DNA from: Lewinellaceae bacterium
GTDB lineage: Bacteria; Bacteroidota; Bacteroidia; Chitinophagales; Saprospiraceae
Direction: 5' to 3'
DNA length: 64,000 nucleotides
NCBI GenBank assembly: GCA_020636255.1
Contig: JACJYE010000003.1
Location: 372,001 to 436,000, forward strand
How positions within the stretch are numbered: the first letter of the stretch is position 1; every line of letters begins with the position of its first letter. A program made the translations under genes and the position numbers. This document shows positions 42,073-49,809 of the stretch, piece after piece. The notes below the pieces were generated by a model that saw only the letters and a program-made list of their open reading frames with translations, was not told the DNA's origin and did not search any database.

Positions 42073-45000
42073 TTAATTTTTGGACTTCCGCGGCACTAGC
42101 GGCAGCACATCCATCGTAGGGCAGCCTCCGTTTTTCGGGTCGCCGGCAGTGAAAGGGCAGAAATCGTCGGCGTTACCCAGCCTGTCTCCGTCGCTGTCCT
42201 GCTCATCGATGAGGGGCGCCGGGGCATTGTCCAGGCCGGCAGCTTCGATGGCAAGGATGGCCTCTATATAGGCGTCGGCCAGTTTCTGGCGGAAGGCGGG
42301 CTGGGCCAGTTGTGCCGCATCGGCCCGGTTGTTGTAGTACCCGTTCCGGATAAGGGCCGAGATCGTATTGCCCTGCGGCTGGGTATAAGTATAACCCTTG
42401 TAATCGGAAGGATGAAGATAGCGGTTCCGCAGGCCTGTTTTCTGAATGATCTTCTCAAGGATGATAGCGCTCAGGCGCTCACTCTGCCGCGAACTGCCAG
42501 CGTACCACGCTTCTACCCCCTGGTCACTGTCGTCGGCCCAGTCACTGCCTTTCTGGAGGAAGCCGGCGCCGAAATAGACTGACACGGCCATCTTCGGCAG
42601 ACGGCTGTTATAGGCCTCGATCCGCCTGGCCCGCTCTTCGCTGCTGAGCGTTTCTTCAGGCGCCACCAGAAAATAGGCGACGCCGCGTTCGTCAAGCCCC
42701 TTGGCAATGCGCTGTGCGATATCACGGCCGAGGCTGTATTCGTAAAGCTGGGTTTTCCCATCGTCAAAAAGCGGGGATGTGCCCCTGTCTGGCGTATTGT
42801 CCAGACACCAGGCATACCTGGCGACGTGCGTCGACGGCGCCGTTTTTTGAACATCGGGCGCCCCTCCTTCTCCCTGGCCTTTTTCCGGCATTTTCTGAAT
42901 GGGCTCTATATTCAGAACTTCGGAGCGGGATTCGGGGGAGGGGATTCGCACCCCATCTTTTAATAATAGGAATGTAGGGTCGAAAGTACGTATGGCAAGG
43001 CGAAGCATCCGGTAGAACTCGTCCGCAGTACCGTCGATAGAGCGGCGTACCCAAAAGCGGGCAGCCATATATCCTTCGAGCTCATCATAACCCTGGCCTT
43101 CCATTTCACGGGCAAAACCGGAGAATACATCGTTGAAATAGGCGTCTATCGCATAGGGGTTCTTGCGGGAAGATCTCGGCATATTGAGGATAGCGAGAAA
43201 ACCATCCTGTATATCTTTTCTATTGGCCGCCACGGGATAGGCCTGGAAGAACACCCGCAGCACATCGCGGAATTCCCGGTTGTACAGCCCCTGCGTCGAT
43301 TTGACGAACAGCTTGTTGTCACTAAGGCTGGTGAGCGTAGGCAGCAGTTTTTTCAAAAAGGCGGGGTTGTAATACCCGAAAGCCTCCTCATCGGTATAAT
43401 CGATGTTGGCGCCGCGGTGCGGCCCTGAGCGGTATACCTTTTCCCCGACCAGTTCCTCCAGGATGGCAGGGTTGATCAGGGGTTTCAGGATAGCATACCG
43501 CCCGCGCACTCCGAATTCGGGATACAACGTGCCGGTAGACTGATAACTCTGCGTTGTTTTTTTCTGTAAAACACTCCAACTGCTCACAGCCTGGCCCAGT
43601 ATCTCCTGCAGTTTCCCGGCTTGTATGGATGCCTGCTCCGGCGTTCCGGCACCTTCGGCCTCGCAGGGCAGCAGGGTAGGCCTGCCGCCGTAGGTTTTCT
43701 GGATGTACCCGTTCTGGCCTTCCACCCGGATGCGGTAATAATCACCGCCCTCTTCGATCAGGCGCACTTCGGCGCCTAGCGGCACCAGCCGGAGCAGGGT
43801 CTCGCGGTTGAGCGGCAGGCTATCCCATTCGGCCAGATTTTCGTATTTGCTCAGTTCGCGGGCTTCCAGGGTGCTCAGCGGGCGGCTGCGCAAAGCGATG
43901 GCCGCCTTGATATTGCCTATAACCCGGCAGCCCCCCTCCGGTTCGGCCTCTCCGGTGCACCAGGTACGGATGCGCTGCAGATTGAACAAGGTGGAATCCA
44001 GGCGCACGGCTTCCTGGAAGTACGCACAGACCCTACCCCGCCCGCTGTCGATCAATTGTCCTAAGCGGGTGAGCAGAGAATCTGTCACGGCCTGCCTGAC
44101 GTCCAGTTGGGAAGTATCCCTGAGGCCCAGCCGTTCGAAAGAGCTCAGCATGGATTGTTGTACTTCCGGCGGTAAGTCGCTGTTGCCCGCCTTGATCTTT
44201 TTCCAGGCTTCTATACCGTCGAGTATCTGGGTTTCGCGATCGGCCTGGCTCTGTTCGAAGAAGTCTAAGCCGGACAAGTACAAGTCGACGCCTTTATTGT
44301 AATAGGCTACCGCCATATTGCTGCGGTATTCGGCCTGCCAGGCCTCAGGAATACCGGCATTGGGAATAGCAGGCAGCTCGAAATAGCCACGCGAAGCTTC
44401 GACCCTCGCATTGCCCCAGTTTTTCAGCTGGCCGATACGCCAGTTCCAGTCTCCTTCACTCCCATAGGTTGAGAAGGGCAGCTGCACGGCTGCGCGGCCG
44501 TTCACCCATTCCTGCACCTGCTCATACATACGCATTGCGCCAGCCAGAGAGTCGTTGTTTATGCTGGCCTTGGCCTGCTCTTCCAGCATGGTGGCCAGGG
44601 CCAGGCCGTCGTTCAGGCACAGCAGATAGTCTTTCCCCTCGAGGTGGTAGTCTACCAGGGGGCCCTGGCATTCCGTCAGCTTAATCTGCCAGGGCCAGGC
44701 CGTTGCCAGCAGGGCAGGCAGCCAGAGGGGTAGCGCCCAGCGCAGCACATCGCGCCACTCGCCACGCCAGCCCAGGCCGGGCAGGCCATGGGGGTGCAGG
44801 TATTTCTTCCAGCTGTCGGGCACGATGAAGTCCAGCGGGCTCCTCTCGCGTTTCAGCTGTTTAATGACCGTCACATCGGCATCGGCGCCGGCTTCCATAA
44901 GGCTGCTGATCTCTTTTTCCAGTTCCCGCTTCCGGCTTTTATGCCTGGTGGTGAGCCACTCGTTGAGCGCCACGTTCATGCGGTAGTCTTCGAAAGCAGC

Positions 45001-46962
45001 GGAGTCGCTGGGCGGCGGGTTTTGCTGCAGGATGTCGGCAAGCGCTGTACGCACCTGCTGCAGAAGCCCGGGATGCGTAGATTCCAGCCAGTTGAGCAGC
45101 CCCACGCGGGAAGCCGGGGGAATGCGCCCTTCGGCAAACCAGGGGAGCCGCGTCAGCTCCAGCAGTTGCCCTGCCGTTAGCAGGTTATCGCCACCTTTCG
45201 ACAGCATCTGGCCGAGGGTAAGGGTGAGGTCCCAATGCAGGGACGGATAAACGGCGCACGCAGCGATCCATTGCAGCATGGGCTCGCTGTAATACGCCTG
45301 CAGGCTCGGAATGAGGGCGCCGCTGAGCTCGACAGGCTCCTGCGCCGCGTCTTTTACGTGGTTCGGCCAGTTGTCGAAACGGGCGTCTTCCTCCATTTCC
45401 AGTTCCTCCAGCCAGAAACGCAGGCTCTGCATAGAAAGTGGCATCAGGACGAAAAGCTCGCCCAGCCGGCGCTCGCGCTTACCCCAGCTCTGGATAGGGC
45501 GGGGCGTCAGCAGCAGGCGGTGCTTCCAGTTCCGGATCAGCCGGCTCCAGGGCTCCAGCTTACCGCTGAGCTTATTGAGCAGCGTATTGCCATACCCTAT
45601 GATGATGAGGCGGGAGGAAGCGTAGCGTTGCTGGATATCCTGTAGCAATACGCCTTCCGGCTGCGCCTCGTTATAACATACGCGGAGGTCGCTATCGAAA
45701 AAGAAGCTTTCGATGAGGACCTCATTGGCGTGGAAGGCCTGGTAGAGCAGGTTGGCCAGGCGTGCGCGGTGGTTGCGGGGCGTTTGCTGCTCGATCAGCA
45801 GCAGGTATTCCGGGGGTTGGGTTTGCTGCTGATAGCGGAAAGCGGGCATCCCCCCCTGTTCGATGGTGGCGCCGATCGTCCGGGGCATGTCCAGCCTGAA
45901 TGCTTCGCTGCCGGTGCGCTGCCTGATGAGGTTGAGGATATAGCCGAAATCATCACCCCAGTTGATGGCCTCGGCGCCATCGATGCGGATGTTCCAGGCA
46001 TAAGGCGGCTTTTCTTTAGATTCCAGCTCGGCTACCAGCTTGCGGCGGCGGTGAGCGCGGTAGAAAAGAACAGCAAGCAAAAGGGCGCTGAAGAGCAGGA
46101 ACCCACCCCATTTCAACCACCAGAAGTTTTCGGCCAGAAATTGACGCAGGCGGGAGGGCGGCTGTACGGCGAAGGCCAGGGGGTCGTGGTTGAACGGATA
46201 GTTCTGCAGGCTGAAGGTATAAGCTTCGGGCTCCGGCTCGGGCGTTACAGGAACCTCTTGTATGGTATCACCGGCAACGGTGTCAACTTCCGGGGTGGGT
46301 TCCGGCAGCGAGATGATAGCCTTATAACGCGCCAGCAGCTTTTCATCCAGCTCATTGGACCACTCCACGACAATAGAATCCTGGCCCTCGATGCTATCCT
46401 GGGCGATATAGGACAGGCATTGCGGGGTATCGATCATAAAAGAGCCCAGGCCTTCATGCCCAGGATAAAGGACCTCATAACTTACTGGCGTGCCGAAGCT
46501 TTTCAGGTCGGAAGAGTCGATGAGACAAACCACCACCTGTTCGCCGGCCTGCACCTGGAAGGGTTTTTCTATATAGTCCCGCTGCACGGGCTTCATCAAC
46601 TGGTAGATAACAACGGCAGGAGGTACGAGCAACAGCAGCAATAGCGCCCAGATCACTCCGCGTATCCTGCGTCCCCGATGGTCAGGTTGATGCAATTCCA
46701 CCTGCTCTATCTCCCTGAAGAAAGCTTCCGTCCGCCTTCGGCACTGTTCGAACAGCTCGTAAAAATGCGCCTGCTCCTTGGGGTTGCTGGCGAATACCGG
46801 CGCCAGCAACAGGGGTAACTCCTCCAGCTTCACACCTTCGGGCAGGCGCCCAAGCAACTCCTGCACCCGCAATTGCTGGCCTGTGCCAAGCGGGTACCCT
46901 TCTGCCTGAAGGGTGCTCAGCAGTTCGGCAATAAGGTGGTGTATGAGGGGCGTGTGGGACAT
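42073..46962 (-). CDS. Giant membrane protein with SH3b and degenerate amidase_3 domain
   Basis: 1629 residues from the ATG at 46962 (MSHTPLIHHLI). Residues 1-95 are helical (LPLLLAPVFASNPKEQAHFY) and resemble N-termini of proteins linked to MoxR ATPases. Membrane helices are at about 103-124, 279-300 and 739-758. A TPR-like helical region follows, then an SH3b-like domain at about 1010-1095 (IALRSRP to GYIQKTYGG). Residues about 1380-1575 follow the amidase_3 fold (YEYSLGRDIAQRIAKGL), but the zinc and catalytic residues look lost: LDNTPDRG replaces DPGHGG, VSVYFGAG replaces SIHANA, and the final Glu is Arg in LIRNGYYNN. A TSP3-like Ca motif (DSDGDRLGNADDFCP) ends the protein. It lies downstream of the MoxR and iSTAND genes. 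A peptidoglycan-sensing role is inference. Confidence 0.8.
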   Translation of the reverse strand: MSHTPLIHHLIAELLSTLQAEGYPLGTGQQLRVQELLGRLPEGVKLEELPLLLAPVFASNPKEQAHFYELFEQCRRRTEAFFREIEQVELHQPDHRGRRIRGVIWALLLLLLVPPAVVIYQLMKPVQRDYIEKPFQVQAGEQVVVCLIDSSDLKSFGTPVSYEVLYPGHEGLGSFMIDTPQCLSYIAQDSIEGQDSIVVEWSNELDEKLLARYKAIISLPEPTPEVDTVAGDTIQEVPVTPEPEPEAYTFSLQNYPFNHDPLAFAVQPPSRLRQFLAENFWWLKWGGFLLFSALLLAVLFYRAHRRRKLVAELESKEKPPYAWNIRIDGAEAINWGDDFGYILNLIRQRTGSEAFRLDMPRTIGATIEQGGMPAFRYQQQTQPPEYLLLIEQQTPRNHRARLANLLYQAFHANEVLIESFFFDSDLRVCYNEAQPEGVLLQDIQQRYASSRLIIIGYGNTLLNKLSGKLEPWSRLIRNWKHRLLLTPRPIQSWGKRERRLGELFVLMPLSMQSLRFWLEELEMEEDARFDNWPNHVKDAAQEPVELSGALIPSLQAYYSEPMLQWIAACAVYPSLHWDLTLTLGQMLSKGGDNLLTAGQLLELTRLPWFAEGRIPPASRVGLLNWLESTHPGLLQQVRTALADILQQNPPPSDSAAFEDYRMNVALNEWLTTRHKSRKRELEKEISSLMEAGADADVTVIKQLKRERSPLDFIVPDSWKKYLHPHGLPGLGWRGEWRDVLRWALPLWLPALLATAWPWQIKLTECQGPLVDYHLEGKDYLLCLNDGLALATMLEEQAKASINNDSLAGAMRMYEQVQEWVNGRAAVQLPFSTYGSEGDWNWRIGQLKNWGNARVEASRGYFELPAIPNAGIPEAWQAEYRSNMAVAYYNKGVDLYLSGLDFFEQSQADRETQILDGIEAWKKIKAGNSDLPPEVQQSMLSSFERLGLRDTSQLDVRQAVTDSLLTRLGQLIDSGRGRVCAYFQEAVRLDSTLFNLQRIRTWCTGEAEPEGGCRVIGNIKAAIALRSRPLSTLEARELSKYENLAEWDSLPLNRETLLRLVPLGAEVRLIEEGGDYYRIRVEGQNGYIQKTYGGRPTLLPCEAEGAGTPEQASIQAGKLQEILGQAVSSWSVLQKKTTQSYQSTGTLYPEFGVRGRYAILKPLINPAILEELVGEKVYRSGPHRGANIDYTDEEAFGYYNPAFLKKLLPTLTSLSDNKLFVKSTQGLYNREFRDVLRVFFQAYPVAANRKDIQDGFLAILNMPRSSRKNPYAIDAYFNDVFSGFAREMEGQGYDELEGYMAARFWVRRSIDGTADEFYRMLRLAIRTFDPTFLLLKDGVRIPSPESRSEVLNIEPIQKMPEKGQGEGGAPDVQKTAPSTHVARYAWCLDNTPDRGTSPLFDDGKTQLYEYSLGRDIAQRIAKGLDERGVAYFLVAPEETLSSEERARRIEAYNSRLPKMAVSVYFGAGFLQKGSDWADDSDQGVEAWYAGSSRQSERLSAIILEKIIQKTGLRNRYLHPSDYKGYTYTQPQGNTISALIRNGYYNNRADAAQLAQPAFRQKLADAYIEAILAIEAAGLDNAPAPLIDEQDSDGDRLGNADDFCPFTAGDPKNGGCPTMDVLPLVPRKSKN

Positions 46963-46973
46963 GGTGCTTTTGT

Positions 46974-47016
46974 CCACGGGCGATGCCCGTGGGTAGTCCA
47001 CGGGCGATGCCCGTGG
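46974..47016. repeat. Two CCACGGGC-gat-GCCCGTGG hairpins
   Basis: Two 19-base perfect hairpins (8-bp stems) at 46974-46992 and 46998-47016, just upstream of the start of the giant membrane protein. They lie in its leader and could affect translation. Confidence 0.65.
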
Positions 47017-47027
47017 TTTTATATGTT

Positions 47028-47395
47028 TTCGCCCGTTGGGCGAGGTATGCTCTGCTTCGTGGCGAGAGCAGGACCCGGCCTTCAGGCATAGGCGGCCACC
47101 TTTGCTGTATCTATAGAGGGCGCCCGCTTTCTTTATGTCTTCGCCCGTTGGGCGAGGTATGCTCTGCTTCGTGGCGAGAGCAGGACCCGGCCTTCAGGCA
47201 TGGGCGGCCACCTTTGCTGTATCTACAGGGGCGCCCGCTTTCTTTATGTCTTCGCCCGTTGGGCGAGGTATGCTCTGCTTCGTGGCGAGAGCAGGACTCG
47301 GCCTTCAGGCATGGGCGGCCACCTTTGCTGTATCTACAGGGGCGCCCGCTTTCTATATGTTTTCGCCCGTTGGGCGAGGTATGCTCTGCTTCGGC
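47028..47395. repeat. ~111-bp structured tandem repeats
   Basis: Three full copies begin at 47028, 47140 and 47251 and a partial one at 47362. Each starts TTCGCCCGTTGGGCGAGG (CGCCC-gtt-GGGCG hairpin), continues GCTCTGCTTCGTGGCGAGAGC (second hairpin) and then GGCCTTCAGGCATGGGCGGCC. The copies differ at a few bases. They fill the gap between the MoxR stop (47399) and the next start. Because the period is close to a multiple of three, long spurious frames run through it. Confidence 0.85.
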
Positions 47396-47398
47396 TGC

Positions 47399-48331
47399 TC
47401 AAAGCAGCCCCTGCAGGGCCTTCAGGTCATCCTTATTTTTGGCAAGCACGGAATAGGAAAGGCTCAGCTGCTGCTTTTCCTCCTCGCTCAGGCTTGAAAG
47501 CTTGTTCAGTTTAGTGGCATCGAAGCCCAGCTTCTGGAGCAGGGCCGCCCATTGGATCAGTTCAGCGGTTGCAGGGTTTTTCTTGAGTTTCACCTGCTCT
47601 TTGGCCCTGATCATCCCGAAATGGGTGATGATGGCGTCGAGCTGTTTTTTGCCGGCATCGGAATCGTAGCCATCCAGCTTTTGCTGCAGAATGCGCAGCA
47701 GGCCGTCGGCGGAAGGGAATTCGATGTGGAAATAAACGGCCCGGCGCAAAAAGGCATCGGGCAGGTTTTTCTCCGAGTTGGAGGTCATGATGATAATGGG
47801 GCGGTTAGCCGCCGACGTTTCGAAGCTCTTGCCGATCTCTGGCACGTCGAAGCGCAGGTCTTCCAGGGCTGCCAGCACGTCGTTGGGCAGGTCGCGAGGG
47901 GCCTTGTCGATCTCATCGATCAGCACCACCCGGCGCCCCTGGCTGCAGATCGCAGCGCCGAGTGCCTGGTAGCGGATATATTTCTGCTCCACCTCTTCCG
48001 GCCTTAGCGGCGCCGCCTGGGTCTGGCTGTACTGGAAGTGCCCCAGAGCGTCGTAACGGTAGAACAGGTCTTTGGCTGTCGAGGTCGTCTGGGCGTTAAA
48101 GACGATCACCTTGCCCAACTGAAAATAGTAAGCGACATGATGGGCCAGTTGGGTCTTGCCCGTGCCCGGCTCACCGGTGAGCAGGAGCGGCTGCCCAAGG
48201 TTGAGCGCTACGTTGACGGCGCTGACCAACCCTTTGGAAGGCAGGTAAAGCCGGGGGTCGTTGATCTTATGGTTCAGCTCGATCTTCGGCAGCTCGCGCT
48301 GCCCGCTTTCGCTGTAGAGTTGGAAGCTCAT
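47399..48331 (-). CDS. MoxR-family AAA+ ATPase
   Basis: A 310-residue ATPase. Walker A is GEPGTGKT (53-60), Walker B is VVLIDEIDKAPRDLP (about 138-152) and sensor 1 is IIMTSNSEKNLPDAFLRRAVYFHI (in parts: IIMTSNSEKNLP and LRRAVYFHIEFP). This is the MoxR/RavA group, whose members act as chaperone-like ATPases on vWA or membrane partners. It is shorter than many MoxR proteins and has no extra domain. It is the second gene of the 49508-42073 unit: the iSTAND-like gene lies 88 bases upstream and the giant membrane protein downstream, separated by a tandem-repeat block. Its likely partner is the membrane protein; this is inference from context. Confidence 0.92.
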   Translation of the reverse strand: MSFQLYSESGQRELPKIELNHKINDPRLYLPSKGLVSAVNVALNLGQPLLLTGEPGTGKTQLAHHVAYYFQLGKVIVFNAQTTSTAKDLFYRYDALGHFQYSQTQAAPLRPEEVEQKYIRYQALGAAICSQGRRVVLIDEIDKAPRDLPNDVLAALEDLRFDVPEIGKSFETSAANRPIIIMTSNSEKNLPDAFLRRAVYFHIEFPSADGLLRILQQKLDGYDSDAGKKQLDAIITHFGMIRAKEQVKLKKNPATAELIQWAALLQKLGFDATKLNKLSSLSEEEKQQLSLSYSVLAKNKDDLKALQGLL

Positions 48332-48419
48332 GAAAAACGGTTATTGGTATATGACAAATTCAGCCACAGCGCTCAACACGGTGCATAAACTGCAGCCGGT
48401 TGGCCTGTGGCCGGGTCAT

Positions 48420-49508
48420 TCATTCATTGGCAATGCGATAAATGACGGCCTGTAATTCTTCGACATCCTTCATATTCAGTAATTGCTTTTCCCGGTACAA
48501 CTGCTGGTCCTGCTCGCGCAGGCCCGACAGGAATACATCCATTACCTGCTGCACCTTGTTGGGGTTGCGCTCGCCGAGGTCCATCAGCCAGGCGCGCAGG
48601 TCGCCTTCCTCGACCGGCAGCAGGGGCGTCAGCAGGCTGGCTTCATTGCGCTGTGACAGGCCGGCCAGGCCATCGATGATGGCCTTTTGCGCTGGGGCCA
48701 GTTTCCCCAGGTGCTGGTGCTCGATGTAAACCACAAAGAAAAAAAGGAAGGTGGGCACATCCTGATGCGGGCAGCGGAAAGTGTCGATCATCCACTGCAG
48801 GTATTCCAGCAGTATGCTCTCCCAGTTGCGCTCGTTGATCTCGAAGGCTACGGCAACATAGTCGTAGGGCAGTTTCGGTACGCCTGTTTCGATAAAAGCG
48901 TCAAAAGACTGCGTATCGGCGAAGCGGAATCGCTCCTGAACATATTCCTTAAACCGCTGCTGGCATTTACGCAGGTTGCGCCCTACCGGAAGGTCCTGGA
49001 TGCGCAGCCGGCCGGTATCCTCGTGCACCATGATGTGCAGCGCGTCGGAATCGCCGTCGAGCTCTTCGGACAGCAGCTCGTATACCATACGCTCGGCAAA
49101 GCTTGGAGGCATCTGAGTTGGGCAGGCGCTGATAAAGTAGAACTGGAACTCCTGTTTTTTCTCTTCCTTTTCGTCAAAAGCATCCCAGAACTTTCCGCGC
49201 ATCTCCTTGCGGTCCACGTTCACCAGGTGAAGCAGGCCGATCTCCTCGTCCTCATCGATATTCAACGCTCTGGCCGCATCATCCAGCAGTGAACCTTGCC
49301 CACCGGCCGGCGTAACGTTATGCACGCCCGACAAGGTGGCCTTAAGCTCGCGTATCTGCCCTTCCAATTGGCCGATCTCTTCGTCCATGGAGAATTTGGC
49401 ATTGGCATCTATTGCAATTTCCCGTTCCTTCTTCAGGAAATTGAGCTTTCGGATGAGCAATTCCAATTGCGCTTCAAAACCTTGGATCTCTTCAGGTGTG
49501 TAGAACAT
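48420..49508 (-). CDS. Coiled-coil adaptor plus iSTAND-like protein
   Basis: A 362-residue soluble protein and the first gene of the MoxR unit. Residues 1-60 form a helical coiled coil (QLELLIRKLNFLKKEREIAI, then KFSMDEEIGQLEGQIRELK), a pattern seen in effector-associated adaptor domains of NTP-dependent conflict systems. From about residue 120 the sequence fits the inactive-STAND (iSTAND) type: FYFISACPTQMPPSFAERMV at the place of a P-loop strand but without a Walker A motif, then WESILLEYLQWMIDTF and PTFLFFFVVYIE. Such proteins are thought to couple sensing to effectors by protein contacts. The family call rests on pattern similarity and needs a profile search. Confidence 0.72.
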   Translation of the reverse strand: MFYTPEEIQGFEAQLELLIRKLNFLKKEREIAIDANAKFSMDEEIGQLEGQIRELKATLSGVHNVTPAGGQGSLLDDAARALNIDEDEEIGLLHLVNVDRKEMRGKFWDAFDEKEEKKQEFQFYFISACPTQMPPSFAERMVYELLSEELDGDSDALHIMVHEDTGRLRIQDLPVGRNLRKCQQRFKEYVQERFRFADTQSFDAFIETGVPKLPYDYVAVAFEINERNWESILLEYLQWMIDTFRCPHQDVPTFLFFFVVYIEHQHLGKLAPAQKAIIDGLAGLSQRNEASLLTPLLPVEEGDLRAWLMDLGERNPNKVQQVMDVFLSGLREQDQQLYREKQLLNMKDVEELQAVIYRIANE

Positions 49509-49809
49509 GGGTTGTGTCTGCTGTCGTTGTCGGGAGTTAAAGTTATATATTTTTTCGATGGCATAATGCCGGCGAGTGCTAATAAGCAGTGTTCAAAAAA
49601 TAAGTTCTCCAATGAAGAACATATTTTTTGAGGGTTCCTTACCTGTAAAATGCTGCCAAAAAGAATGCCGCGCCCCTCACGGAGTCGCGGCATCATCTCA
49701 AACAACTTATCCTAAACTGTCTTTTACGGAATGTACCACCATTTCGTTACACACAAGGCCTAAAAAAAATTCTTTCGGATGATCCGGGCCCTAGAGCTTG
49801 TCACCGCTC
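49509..49809. other. Intergenic region upstream of the iSTAND-like gene
   Basis: 300 bases with the promoter region of the minus-strand iSTAND/MoxR unit on the left and the GH65 terminator on the right (49659-49693). No gene seen. Confidence 0.5.
49659..49693 (-). terminator. Terminator of the GH65 gene
   Basis: On the minus strand ATGCCGCG, a 13-base loop and CGCGGCAT are followed by TCTTTTT. It lies about 115 bases beyond the stop at 49810. Confidence 0.6.

Noticed and set aside
46983..47497. Two overlapping plus-strand frames of 120-157 codons
   Set aside because: They run through the ~111-bp tandem repeats, whose length is about a multiple of three, and extend antisense into the MoxR gene.
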